A stretch of DNA of 64,000 nt from Alviniconcha marisindica. Its lineage: Eukaryota; Mollusca; Gastropoda; Provannidae. Every line of letters begins with the position of its first letter. Within the stretch, counting starts at the first letter, position 1. The DNA is taken from positions 157,001 to 221,000 of the forward strand of contig JABMCL010003092.1 of NCBI GenBank assembly GCA_018857735.1. Direction: 5' to 3'. Positions 46,988 through 60,990 of this stretch are shown here, one piece after another. The notes beneath the pieces are model-generated. The model did not search any database. It was not told the DNA's origin and saw only the letters and a program-made list of their open reading frames with translations. The translations under genes and the position numbers were made by a program.

Positions 46988-47190
46988 TGAATTTCATGAA
47001 AAGCATTTGTAAGTTTGTTAGACTCCAGAGACTATTTTATAAAATATGGCTGGCTCACTGGTTTTTGACATTGCAGCGCTAACACCAGTGTAGATTACAG
47101 TTTACACATACTTGTGATTTTGTGACTTGCGTTTTGAACTGGAGTAGAACTAGTTATTGGAAGAAATTTAATGGTGTGATTCAGCCTGAG
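46440..47190. repeat. Tandem duplication, two diverged units (~420 and ~330 bp)
   Basis: The first unit (about 46440-46855) and second (about 46856-47190) share, in order, 'aagggtc', 'ggtctg[ga]tttgggccaggc', a (GT)n run, 'gttagactccag', 'ggctcactggtttttga', 'accagtgtagattacagttt' and 'gtgtgattcagcctgag'. The two GT runs differ in length. Confidence 0.88.
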
Positions 47191-47559
47191 TGGACCCTTT
47201 GTGGTCAGTGGGGCATTACAAACCAAGAACTAACTAGCTAAGAAATGATGTTTACCCAGAATGACTTGTTAAACCTTTAATATAGTAGTAGTACAGCAGT
47301 ACTAACTAATAGTAAACTATAAATCTGATAAATTTGTGTCAGAAAAACAACAACAAAAACCACACTTAAAACACTCTGAAACAAAATCCAAAACATGAAA
47401 TTGAAACAATGAAAGGTTAAAAAAACTAAAAATGTTCTTTTAATAAGACACAACACAACATACAAATTTTTGGGGTAAGCCCCTTTGACAGAACAACATT
47501 CACACACTGGACACTAAGATGCCACAGCCACAAGCAGATAGGCAGTGTACATTTTATTT

Positions 47560-47700
47560 TTTACCATTACTTAACTGTTGTTTAAACTTTAAGTGTTGTT
47601 CTGTAGCTTGGCAGTGCGGCTTACCCTGAAAATTTGCAAGTTGTGTCATATTAAGTAATACTAATAGGCATTCTGTTTAACCTTTCATGGGTTTGGATGA
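47560..47700 (+). repeat. Single arm of the fold-back family seen at 23.9-24.3 kb
   Basis: Shares 'ttaactgttgtttaa', 'tgttctgtagctt', 'accctgaaaatttgcaagtt' and 'ggcattctgtttaa' with the right arm at 24135-24290. Confidence 0.65.
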
Positions 47701-47808
47701 TGTCAGAAATGCAATATTTATAATAATGCAAAGTGTCTCACTCTTACTCTTAGCTTGACATGTGACACTGTGTGATGATGAATGACTCAATGAATGATGC
47801 ACAAAAAT

Positions 47809-47841
<33 letters not shown>

Positions 47842-47921
47842 ACCACACACACACACAACCAGTTTCATGAAGATATGACTTTTCAGAGTTTATCATTATG
47901 GGTGGTGTTTTACTCACATGA

Positions 47922-48902
<981 letters not shown>

Positions 48903-51900
48903 TTTTTGCATTGATTTTGTATGCTTTCATGTCATGTATACATCTTCTGACTCTTGTTTAACTGTTTCAGGGAGAATGTTGTGTCAGACATGTCTATAGG
49001 TGTGTGCAAGTTGAGATTTGCTTTTTGTGGTCATTTTCTTAATGCTGCGTGCGTGTGTGTGTGTAACTGTAACTAAATGTAAATTACAGGTACATTTATA
49101 GTTTGACCATGATGAAACAGTAGTCACCATGTTAAAACACATGTGCAGATTGAAAGATGTCTCTTGATGTCTGATTTGGAAGGAAAGAAAAAGACATTTG
49201 CTATTTTTTTGCTCCATTTGATTGTGAGTTGTCTGTTTTTGGTGCATTCACTCTTATTGAGTTATTGTTTTGGGAGCAGTGCACCTCACACTTACGATGG
49301 AAACAGGTTGCAATAGCAGAATCTGAACAAATCTTATATATTAACTCAAAGCCCAGCGGCTAGCATCGTAGTGATGAGTATCTCATTCTGCATTTGCTCG
49401 TACATAAGATTTTTCCTTGTCCTAAGGTGACCCCATGTGGTTGATGGATGTTAACATCAAAGAACTAACTGTCAGTAGACGAATTCAGCATGGGTGATTC
49501 TTGTGAACAGGGAAATAATCAAATATATATATACAAAACTGTATTTTAACACTTTCGTATTTTCTATGGCAGTTGTTTGGTGACAGCTTTGTGAATTTCT
49601 GTCAAAACTGGTATTTCTGAATCTGGTGTCTGGTTACTGTAAGGTGTAACTGAAGAAAAGGGATGCTTCTCAAGTTTATGCTGGTAACACTGATTTGAAG
49701 TGAAAGTGAAAGTATGAATATACTATTAATGATTTTACATGTAATTAGAAAAGCTGAAGACTTTGTTCCATATTTAGTCGAGTGCCATTTGACCCAGGCC
49801 CTATGGGCTGTGGTGTTCCGTATTTTTCGTTGACTGATGGTAATGTATATATTCAGTTATATCAGAGATACTTTTAACAGTCAGATCGGTCACTCACGCT
49901 GTTTCCTGAAGCATGCTGCAAGCTTCATTAGGTACACATGTCGAAGTGCCACTGGTGCCAGTGAAGGAAATACAACATCATGTCCGATTACAGCATGGTG
50001 GCATCTAAAAAAATAATTCAGCATGGTGTGCAACTTTTGACTGTGAAATTGTGTGAAAAAAAGGGGTGGACAATGTTCCACTTTCCAAAGGATGGTGCCT
50101 AGTACTGAGAAGAGCATAGTATGTGTACAGTGTCTTCTGGCTCACTGTCTTTGTTTTGACTGCACAGTTGAGTCATGCTAGATGTAGATCTAATTTGCTA
50201 TTGGTATAGTAACATAATCATTAGGGTCCTGCACATGGCATTAATAAAAAGGAAATCACACTATGTAGGATGTTCTTAGCACAGTTGGTGTAATATAATA
50301 CAAAAACCATCTTGCAGAGTTGTGTAATCTTAAAGACTTTGTCCCAAGCTACTGAAAAATATTACACTGCATTTCTTCCTAAAAGACAGCAATAGGAAGT
50401 TTGCCCCTTCCAGCAGCTGGCGGAACAGAAAGCTAGTGAAGCTGAGACACCATTACCGATATGTTTTCAGGTTCCTTCCTGTCCTCAGTTATGCTATGTG
50501 TGACTTGAAGTTCAGCAAACACATGGAAATGAAGTTGCAGAACATGATAGTAAAAAAAAAAAGAGAACTGATCCAGGTTGTTCTAGATCAGACAGTACTA
50601 AGTGGCATTGAGAAACAACGATACATAGTCTACATGTATGTAATATTTGTTTTACTGGTAAGAATACTTATTGTTTTTTGGTGGGGAGGGGGCCCCTTCC
50701 ATGTACCCTGCTCACATTTCAGCAGGTTTTTATGTAAGTCTTACTCTGTGTGTCAGCGTGTGTGTGTGGGGGATGTGTGTCTCAGTGTGTGGTGTGTCGC
50801 AGTGTGTGTGTGTGTGTGTGTGTTTGTGTGAGAGAGACACGCCTTATACCGATTATTAGTTACTATCCACTGACACACACAAAAACTTGTTTCCCTAGCT
50901 GTTAAACATTTTCTATGCACTTAAACAGTTAATGACATTTGAGAATCTTCAAAACATAGGGTTTAGGCTGTTAGCATTCTCTTACAAGTACCAGCGAGTG
51001 GGACTCTGTCATCACTTTTGTAAGCAGCGCCAAGAGGCAGGGACAGATCTTGTGTTAAAAGTGTCTCTGGTTGTATCATGCACACTCTCTCAAAGCAGTG
51101 CACTTCAGGTCAGATCAGGGTAGGATAAAAGACTGCTTCCTGATGACAAATGTACAAGGATGCACTCTTCCTGAGAATGCTTCAGATTTTCAAACCCTTG
51201 TATGTGCAGTGATCATTACAGAAGTATTCCAGGGATGTTGCTAGTTGTTCTGTGCTTAACCGGTGATTTTTTCATTTCAACATATCAACTATAGTGCATC
51301 AATGAGGGAATGTTAGCAGTTAAGAAAAATCAACAGCAAGGTAGTGTTCTCATGCTTTTTAATGTCACATGGCACTGATCAGCTTGCTGAATGAGATTTC
51401 TGAACTGTATGATTTTGTATTCAAGTCATAATGATGTGACCTGCGTGGTTGACTGGGAGTTGAAAATCAGTTACTTGTAATGATGCCGACAGGAAAGACG
51501 GAATGCTTTGGCAGCTAGTGCTAGTCAAAAGCTTGCAACTTGAAAGCAGTAACACAGGGGGTTGTGCATTTATTTTTGTCATGAAGTTCCTTTCAGCAGA
51601 ATCTGAGGTGTGGGTGCTGCACTGTGTACATTTCTGCAACTTTATTAAAAAATTAAATATGTCACTAATTTGTGTGTGTGTTTGTAGAGTGGGAGTGTGC
51701 CTTGAGTTTTGTTGAAAATGATGCAGCTTCATCAGCAAGTATAGAGTATTAATTTGTAACTGAACCAAGGACTGTGCAGCCACTCTGCATTAGCTCTGGT
51801 CTTTGATGTAACTGCCCTAGAGACACAAACCAAAGAACACTACAGGTAAACTTGGATATATAAAAGTCTCACTTAAAAGAGACCTCAGCATGAAAAAGGA
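48903..51900. other. KRR1 3' flank and intergenic sequence
   Basis: No further gene recognised. Contains a copy of the short dispersed repeat at about 49415-49450 and a GT-rich run near 50755-50830. The KRR1 polyadenylation site was not identified. Confidence 0.4.
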
Positions 51901-52604
51901 AGAAAGAAGAAAGAACAAAAGTTATCCTTTCATTTCACTAAAGGAACAAAAGCCACACACGCACGCGCGCATGCACACATACACACACACGCACAACAAC
52001 ACAAACAAAAACATAACGTGCACCTTTAAAAAGTAAAGGTCTATACCACACTCCGAGCATCGCTTTCCGGCACCTTCCTGCAAAGGAAGGATGTCGTAAA
52101 CCAGTGCTTGGAGTTTGGGTCTATACATGGCCCGGGTATATAGGACCATGGGTCTATACCTGTGACTGGTTGGGCAGATGAAACATGATGTAACCAGTCT
52201 GTGTGTAATGCATCAACTTTCGCTTGATCTTTAGTTCATTTAGGACCTTGTGAAAAAACGTGTCACCGAGCAGAACCAATGACTGAACAAAACAAGTAAC
52301 GAATAGAAAGGGAATGGGCTGTCAAAACGCCCCCTTAGGAATTGACATGTCATCCAAACACGACTCGGTCGACGCCGGCTTCCTCTGGGGAAGTCCACTC
52401 GAATTTCACATGGGAAAAAACACCCACTCCGGACTCTCATGTGCGAAGGGAGACGATACGCATCATGAATGGCTTTCTACAGCCACACAGAGGGTTGTTT
52501 CCCTTCCACAAACAAACTGGACGGTTTGGAATTTGCCTTGATCAAGTAAGCTCTTTCAGTAAGAAGTACATTTCCACAACTTATTCAAAAGCTTCATTAT
52601 TTAG

Positions 52605-52684
52605 AGAGCCGGTTTGGCCTAGCGGTAAGGCGGTAGGCTGGTAAACGGAAGGACCTCGGTTCGATACCGCTTCGGCTCTCTTTT
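52605..52684 (+). mobile_element. tRNA-like SINE head with Pol III boxes
   Basis: A 75-base tRNA-like segment has perfectly paired ends (agagccg / cggctct), a box A-like tggcctagcggtaag (from 52615) and a box B ggttcgatacc (52658-52668), followed by TTTT (52681-52684). The anticodon arm does not fold cleanly and the T stem is weak, and a near match heads the repeat at 17545-17635, so I read it as a tRNA-derived SINE rather than a tRNA gene. Confidence 0.65.
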
Positions 52685-53139
52685 GTCTTCAAAAGTTGTG
52701 GTTTGTGGACACTGTCTTGTGACCTTGCCTCTCACAATTAATGGAACATTAAAAGACACTCATCGCTGCCCATCTTAATGCAGAAGTCATTCTGGTGGTG
52801 ACAGTGTAGCGATAGGTATATAATCTCCCTCTCCCCCCACCTCCATACCACCTTCCCCCCCTTCTCCCCGTCCCTAATAAGCCGTACAGTTTTTGTGGAC
52901 AAAGTTAAGCACCATGTTTACTTACTTACTTAAAGCTTCATCAACAACTGAATGATAAGCCGTTCGAATTTCATTCCTCTCAGCATACGTTTGTGTATTA
53001 TCGGAAAAAGGGCTCTATACTCTGAAAATAAGTATGTCAGTTTTGTATTGTTAGATCAGCAAAGACTGAAACTAGTTGCAGGCTGAATTACAATATTAAG
53101 TAGCCCCCACCCCCCACCCTTTTTTTTTTTCGTAAAAAA

Positions 53140-54360
53140 AAGAAAAAAAGAGGTGTTGTTACTTTTGGATTTCAGGAACATTTTGCTTTACATCCACAGA
53201 AGCGAGGTGAGTTGCTTATTAGGGACGGGGGGGGGGGGGGGGGGGGGGGTAAGGCGAGACCGCGGATACCGCCCGAAAAAAACCCGGAGAGACCGTGGAC
53301 CGCCGCCAGAACAATGGAAGTGTTAAGTCGGTGTCCCCTCGCCATTGCGCTGCGACTAGTGCACTACGTAATTGCTGTTTCAACCGACGTGCTGGGCAGA
53401 GTCACAAGGACAACGTCCGTTGCACTGCTTTTGAGGAACGACCCGAAGCAAAAGAAGTCCAGCTTTCCCAGCTCAGCTCCACCTCCCTGCTCATGTTCTC
53501 TTCTGGGTCCAGCTCCACCTCCCTCCTCTTGATCTCGCCTGGAACCCTCGTATTGGAACTCAGAACGGGGACAGATTTTGAAAACCGATCAAGGTTATAA
53601 AGTAGTTTGAACAGTGTAACCTTTTGCCATGGGTTGTTTTGATCATTATGGCAGTTTCAGAACGCCGGCAGTTTTTCACTGAGATTTTCAACACACACAC
53701 ACACACACGCACACCACCACCACCAACGACAACAACGCATATAGCTCGTTCCCATGAATAATTTCAACAAGCTCGTAAAAAATAGTGAGTTTTGAACAAA
53801 CGTTTCGTTGTTGCAGTTGTTGCTGCCGGAGACAGGAAATACGATAGTTATCTCTCTTGAGGACGCATCGCCGTCAGGAAAAGCCGCGTATTCACGTCAG
53901 TAATATTAAGTGTATGGCCGCAGTAAGCGCGGTTCGTGCACAGTCGTATGATCGGCGGATAGCAAATTACAAGTGATATTGAGAAATACAGTAAGCAGCC
54001 TGTTTTCCCCTTCCCTGGTATCTACAAATTAGGTCAAGGTCATCGGCAAAACTACCATTCGGAACGGGATGTGCTCGGAATAGTATTACTCAGTTTGTGC
54101 AAAGCTAGTCGGTCTTTAGAATTAGTTAACACTATCCGAAGAACGTGTGTCCATTGTTTAGTGTCAGTTTTAGTGTTAACGCGATCTTAGCCCTCGAATT
54201 TCAGTCACGACCACTCAGTGGCGAAGTTCGCATTTGATCGAACTTACTAATTCAGCCGGAACTGCCGACTGGTTGATGCCCGGCATTGTTACAGTGTAAG
54301 TGCCCCTTCAAACAAGGCTAGTGTCACTGAAAGTAGCCTACGAAAACTCACCGTGGAAGG
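53140..54360. promoter_or_regulatory. GC/CpG-richer region, function unknown
   Basis: Richer in CpG than most of the window, with a G run at about 53227-53250 embedded in a partial dispersed repeat. It could be a promoter or 5' exon of a gene extending beyond the window, but I find no domain and no convincing initiation frame. Confidence 0.25.
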
Positions 54361-54370
54361 TTTGGTGTTT

Positions 54371-54377
<7 letters not shown>

Positions 54378-54444
<67 letters not shown>
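54378..54444. repeat. (GT)n microsatellite
   Basis: Long GT repeat with one GGT interruption. Confidence 0.92.
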
Positions 54445-54548
54445 TTTCCAGATAAATGACCTTTAAGGTAAAGTTAACGTGTTGCTCATGTCGGCACTGA
54501 GTCAGTCAACTCAGTCATTCGCAGCCGGTACCGGCCGGCTCACACGGA

Positions 54549-54908
<360 letters not shown>

Positions 54909-55754
54909 GACAGAATTTGCATCGACTATCCGTCCCAAAGTTCGTTTTAGTGCTTGCGGCTCTGTTGAAAGCGTTAGTTCCTTCATGTTTTCCCAAGTTT
55001 GCTTCTTTTCCCCCCGAACATCCCCTGTCACGGTGACTTTGACGGCAGGTTAGGACTGAGCGGCTTTCAGATTATCTGGTCCAGCGCCCCCTCCTCCCCT
55101 CATTCCCCCCCCCCCTTCCCCCTCCCACCCCCCGGTATGGCCTCTTTCCCTCCCCGACCCACCCTACCCCACCCCACACGCGTTCAGGGCATAACGGACC
55201 TGGCCGTCACACTGAACCAGCCTTCTGCCAAACAGCCCTTTTATCTCCTCAACTAGCACACTTTTTACTTCCATCATCACAAGCAATTTCCAATTGGTAA
55301 AAAACGAGAAAAAGTTAAAAAGAAGAGTTTTTTATTTTTTTAATCATCGAAAGAAAATAAAAAATAAAAACTGAATCAAAGCATGCCAAAGATTTCCATT
55401 GGATTTGCGTGTCTACAAGACGGAAGCCGGAAGCAGAGAGGAAAAAGACGAGGCACAGAAGAAGCAGCAGGACATCAAAGTCTGGTGCTGGATCCAAAAG
55501 CCAGTGATCGCTCACACGAGAAAAGCACGGCGTCTATCGGGTCGGCATCGACGTGGTTCTGGCAGCGGAAGTAGCTTTGATTATCCGCCCTGAAACAGAT
55601 CCGTTGTGGCGGCGAATCAAGCGGCATTTTCAGCACCGCGTGCCACTTGGGGGGTGTTGAGCAGACAGCGGATTTCAGAAGGTCGTCGTGGTTGTGCATA
55701 CCGTTAGCCAAGAGAGCTCTCTCTTCACATGTACAGCTCTGCAGTACGGCTGGG

Positions 55755-55845
55755 TATCTATAATATCTAACACTTTGATTGCTTGGTTGTACACTTTGAT
55801 TGCTTGGTTGTACATTTTGATTGCTTGGTTGTACAGTTGGTTGGT
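55755..55845. repeat. 21-bp tandem repeat
   Basis: Three to four units of 'tttgattgcttggttgtaca'. Confidence 0.85.
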
Positions 55846-56734
55846 CAGTTAGCATCTTACACACGCGGATCTTTAGCCTCGGTTCGCAATGTTTTTACTT
55901 TGACAAAAGACCGTGACGGCGGTAAACTCAGTTGAGCTGCTGATTAGGTCTATAAGCACGATCAGCTGCTTCGCTGGCCTCATACTGAAATGACCTGCCA
56001 TGCTGGTTTACATAATATTGTCATACTGTTGCCCCCAGAGCGGGGGGGGGGGGGGGGGGGGGGGGGGGGCTGCTCTGTGTGACCGCACAACTGATAGCCA
56101 AGCTTCTACGGTAGACCTCTCCATTTTCCTCCATGACTGTGTCCAAAATGGCATGCATAAACCTCTGTGATTCTGATCGTGCAGGGTTCGTCATTCGACA
56201 GGCCCACGACAAGTTATGGGAAGCATGTCACTTCAATTTCCCAATTTTTCATGTAGTTTGTTGGGGGAAGGGGGAGAGAGGGCAACCTTGTCAGCACAAA
56301 TCGAGGCTTCCCATCAAGCCCGTGCAGGCTTGCATGGCCGGTGTCGTTTCTGTGCATGGAGTATAAAGAAAAGAAAGAAAGAAAAGAAAAAAGAAAAGAA
56401 AAAAAAAAGACGAAGAAAAATGTAAGCGACAAGCTGGCCAGTCCACGGGGGATGTGACAGTCAAGACTATAATCATCAGTGGTTGAGATACAGATAGACA
56501 CGTGTATAGATCTATACTGACATGACATAACAGACCAGAACAGATCCAACTAACAGCTCTGTATCATTTGGGGCAGTTTGCAGGCTACAGGTACAGCCTA
56601 GTCTATCACACTGCAACTATGATTACGATTCGCATTATCTGGTAATTTCGGTATTTTACCAGTAAAGATTACACCGAGAAAAAGTCAGCAATCGGTGAGA
56701 CGTTCCGGCTATTATTTTGTTTCACCGGTTATCC

Positions 56735-56739
<5 letters not shown>

Positions 56740-56765
<26 letters not shown>

Positions 56766-56842
56766 TGAAGTTGTGTGTGTGTGTGTGTGTGGTGTGAAAA
56801 AGGGCGAATGAGTGCGTGGGTGGGTGGGGGGGGGGGGGGGGG

Positions 56843-56895
<53 letters not shown>
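56740..56895. repeat. GT, G and GA simple repeats
   Basis: Two GT runs, then a G tract, then a long (GA)n. Confidence 0.92.
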
Positions 56896-57214
56896 CAGTT
56901 CTTTATTTACGAGGATAATAATGTATGTTTTTTGTTGTTGTTTTTTGGATTACATCCAGCCGTCGCCCAAAGAAGGGACTATTCTAGATCTAATTATATA
57001 GGCCTATGTACGCATTTTCTAAGCTGTGACCGGTACGCATATGGAATGAATGAGGTTTAGACATCAAACATGATATGACACAGAGGGAAATGGGGATGGA
57101 TATACTGGGCTTTAAAATCATCGATACCAAACATTATTGGTAGGTAAATGCGTGAAGAACGGGAAACAGAATAAGGTAGAACGTTGCAAGCCGGTTACAA
57201 TCACCTAGTTTAAC

Positions 57215-57755
57215 ATGCAGGGACAACCAATCAGCACATAATGTATGGCATGTAACGTGATTTAAACGTTTCAGCGATGGATGGTAATGAGATTGTTCTA
57301 AAAGAGTCAGGGACTTAGTTCCAAAGAACACAGCCAGAATGTACTACGCTAGACTTGAAAAGGTCAGTCCAAGGGATTGGTGTATTGAGCTTTCCAGCTT
57401 TCCAGAATGTCGTGATTGGTTTAAGGAAAAGTTAGCCGTAAGAGAGGGTGGTACTTTTCCGGACATAATTTTGTGCATCAACAGTCCCTTGTTATAGTTT
57501 AGTCTTTCTTTGTGGGGACGCAAGGACAACAAATCATAGCCTGAAATCGCTAGAGTTCTGGTTTTGAGGAAAATTTACTTGAGCGCTCTCTTATGTAAAC
57601 TAACCAAGGTTTTAAGAGCATTTGCACTTGCTGAGGCCTACAGCATCGATCCATAGTCGATGAAGGATTGAATATGGACATGAAAGAATAGTTTTCTGGC
57701 GTGAAGGTTCAGAAAGTGTTTGATTTTTAGATAACTGAAACATTTTCTTAGAAGT
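57215..57755 (-). pseudogene. Degenerate LINE reverse-transcriptase C-terminal fragment
   Basis: On the minus strand, successive frames read LSKIKHFLNLHARKLFFHVH, FIDYGSML, ASASANALKTLVSLHKRALK, RLNYNKGLLMHKIMSGKVPP and VHSGCVLWN, then TFKSRYMPYI. This is the usual order after the reverse-transcriptase core in non-LTR retrotransposons. In-frame stops interrupt SML/ASA, ALK/IFL and LWN/VPD, and at least one frameshift separates the last block. It is clearly inactive. It differs from the element at 25.9 kb and from the RNase H element at 62.8 kb. Confidence 0.8.
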
Positions 57756-57805
57756 ACTTTTAGCCTACATGACTGAACCAGGAAAGGTTGCTGTCAATAG
57801 TCACA

Positions 57806-57806
57806 C

Positions 57807-57859
<53 letters not shown>

Positions 57860-57933
57860 AGAGAGTACTTGATCTTCTCTCTACTGCCTGTTCGTGGTGT
57901 GTGTGTGCTGTGTGATGTGTGTTGTGTGTGTGT

Positions 57934-57994
<61 letters not shown>

Positions 57995-58012
57995 TTTGTT
58001 TGTTTGTTTGTG

Positions 58013-58072
<60 letters not shown>
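57806..58072. repeat. (GA)n and (GT)n compound microsatellite
   Basis: GA runs, then two GT blocks separated by a (GTTT)n step. Confidence 0.95.
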
Positions 58073-58073
<1 letters not shown>

Positions 58074-58224
58074 GCTATCTTTTAATTTAAAAAAAATATT
58101 TAAAAATCCAACCGTACCACGATAAGCTTGCAGAAACATCGCACACACCGGAAAGCGCTGCACTATGTCTGCTTGCTTTCGACTGGAAGAAAAAAGAAGT
58201 CCGAATTGCGTTAGGACTCTAATA

Positions 58225-58910
58225 TGCAGTGTGACAGGTTAGGACGACAAAGTGGTCCACACTGGTGACCATTTCTGGGTGTGACAGGCTAGGACGACAG
58301 AGCGTCTTGTCCATACTGATGACTGGTGTGACAGGCTAGGACGACAAATTGTCTGGTCCACACTGGTGACTGGTGTGACATGCTAGGAGGACAAAGTGTC
58401 TGGTCCACACTAGTGACCATTTCTGGGTGTGACAGGCTAGGACGACAAAGTGTCTGGTCCACACTGGTGACTGGTGTGACAGGCTAGGACGACAAAGTGT
58501 CTGGTCCACACTGGTGACTGGTGTGACATGCTAGGAGGACAAAGTGTCTGGTCCACACTGGTGACTGGTGTGACAGGCTAGGAGGACAAAGTGTCTGGTC
58601 CACACTGGTGACTGGTGTGACAGGCTAGGAGGACAAAGTGTCTGGTCCATACTGGTGTCTGGTGTAACATGCTAGGAGGACAAAGTGTCTGGTCCACACT
58701 AGTGACCATTTCTGGGTGTGACAGGCTAGGACGACAAAGTGTCTAGTCCATACTGGTGACTGGTGTGACAGGCTAGGACGACAAAGTGTCTGGTCCACAC
58801 TGGTGACTGGTGTGACAGGCTAGGAGGACAAAGTGTCTGGTCCATACTGGTGTCTGGTGTGACAGGCTAGGAGGACAAAGTGTCTGGTCCACACTGGTGA
58901 CTGCGGCTGT
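58225..58910. repeat. ~47-bp minisatellite
   Basis: About 15 units of 'gtgtgacaggctaggacgac' followed by 'aaagtgtctggtccacactggtgactg', some extended by 'accatttctgg'. Variants (ggagg/gacga) recur in blocks, indicating higher-order duplication. Confidence 0.95.
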
Positions 58911-59197
58911 GTGTGACAGACGAAGTACAAATGTTAGCGGTAATACGTCCTGCATCTAGCCTCCTCTTTCCCGTTCAGTACCGCGAAAAACGGGAATTCA
59001 GTCGATCGTTCTGTTCTTTTGTTCCTATGCTTCTCTGTCTGTCTGTCTGTCTCTGTCTCTTTTGCCCTGATCTAACCGTACTGGTTGACTGGGCGTAAAA
59101 CACCAAGTTACTTACACTCTCTCTTAGTCCTGGTCCACACCCCTATGTGGTTGACTGTCAGTCTGTCTCTGTCTGTCTCATTCTGTCTGTCTCTGTC

Positions 59198-59233
<36 letters not shown>

Positions 59234-59577
59234 CAGCATAGCCTCGATCCCAGCGCAAGGTTTCTGAAGACATGAATCCTCTCGGGATTCCCAAGATGAG
59301 CTAAACATAAAACGCATTATCTGTAATTCTAATAAGTGCTGCAGACAAACGTTGTGCAGGGGCACGGTGACCTTTGACTGATGCATATTCGCTTGCCTTC
59401 ACCGCTCTAGCCAAAACGGGCCAGGAAACAGGTAAGGTGTTGCATACTGAAGAAGAGCCACGCAGAAAAGAATACTGTAACAAATACATGAAGTTAAATT
59501 GGTGGAAATCACGATCAGCTATCCCGCCAACTCACTTCTGTTCCAGGAATGAGTGAACAACTGCTGGTGAGGTTGAC

Positions 59578-59750
59578 AAAATAGAACAGATCAAGGGAAA
59601 TGTACTCACCAATGCGATGAAACACAAGGAAACAATAGTACACAAGCGCTTTCGACAAAAAATGTAAAATTGTCGAAAGCGCTCGTGTACTGCTGTTTCC
59701 TTGTGTTTCGTTGCATTGGTGAGCACATTTCCCTAGATCTGTTCTATTTT
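59578..59750. mobile_element. Hairpin element, ~80-bp inverted arms
   Basis: Arms 59578-59657 and 59671-59750 are near-perfect reverse complements (e.g. 'acaagcgctttcgacaa' / 'ttgtcgaaagcgctcgtgt' and 'aaaatagaacagatc' / 'gatctgttctatttt') around a roughly 13-base AT-rich loop. The compact shape suggests a short fold-back MITE or a structured RNA gene; no target duplication was resolved. Confidence 0.85.
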
Positions 59751-59769
59751 TTCACTTCCTCGGGCAATG

Positions 59770-59811
<42 letters not shown>

Positions 59812-60990
59812 TTTATTATTAATATTTTTTAAAATTCGAGACAGCCCGATTCGAGCATAAGCCAACTTAATTAGTATGTATGCTGTATAACTTGTTTGAA
59901 ACGAAATGTCGGCCGATAAAGCCGACGTTTGGCGTACAATGATATTGGCACTTCTGTAGACTGGGGGCGCTGGAGCTAATAGAAACCATAGTAGCCATTT
60001 TTTTTTTGTCCCGCAGCAAATGAACTAGTCAGACACGTGACGTCACTGCTGCACCAAGATTAGATCAAGTGATGAAGGACCCCTGAAGTCTCGGTTTACC
60101 CAGACCTTTTAAGCCCAACTATACACGTACTGCTATTGCTGTATACCCCCCCCCCCCCCCCCCCTCCTCCCCCTCGCCCTTCGCCCCCCGCCGACGTCCG
60201 AGTCGGTCAAGCCAAGTGTTCGTGCAGTTTCTTTTCGCCTGAGCGTTCCCTACTTCCACTACTCCACAAGTCTCCTGCACCGCCATCCACTGAACTAGTC
60301 GTACGTATTAACTTAATTGACAACTACGCGTGTAACGAGACTAGGAATGAAGAAATAAAAAAATTCACCCCTTGCAAGCAGAGCTGTGGCTGTGCATGGC
60401 TATGCATAGCCGATAGGCCTAGCTCACAGCACAGCGTTCTCTTTGACCCTTGGAAATCGGTTTGGTCATACTGGAAATTGGTTTGGTCAGAACTGAAGCA
60501 CTCTAAAATTAAAGGAGCACCGTGCCGATAACCTATTCCATTCTCCTAGACATAGTTGTTACTGACCTATTTTCTTATTTCCGCAGTACCCTGGTGATTC
60601 TTCAGTGCACGCGGCAGGATGCGGCTGACAGTGAAAAGGACAAACTGAAGGTCACCGAAGACGCGCGAGGCTTGTAAGACGTCTGAACTCGATTAGAAAA
60701 CTTTATTGTCTGTTTAAGAATCACACCAAAAACGGGAAACCTTGCATAGGGGCACATTGCACTGTCAATAATAAAAGCTACCGACACACATCAGGTAGCA
60801 AATTATACTCGTATAAGGCCTAAATTTATGCATATAAATCATTATTCTATTTGGTTATTTTAAAATTCTCTTTCGTTACCTCTCTTCCATTTCTTGTTCT
60901 TGCATTTCTTGCTCAGAACACAGGCACTTAGGCGCCCCCCCCCCCCCCCCCCCCCCTCCCCTCCACACACACGCGCGCACACACACTCTC

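Noticed and set aside
52605..52679. Functional tRNA gene
   Set aside because: Boxes A and B and the acceptor stem are good, but the anticodon arm is poor and a related head occurs on a repeat at 17.6 kb.
60136..60531. 131-aa frame beginning with a poly-proline stretch
   Set aside because: The prolines come from a C homopolymer, and the rest matches no domain I know.
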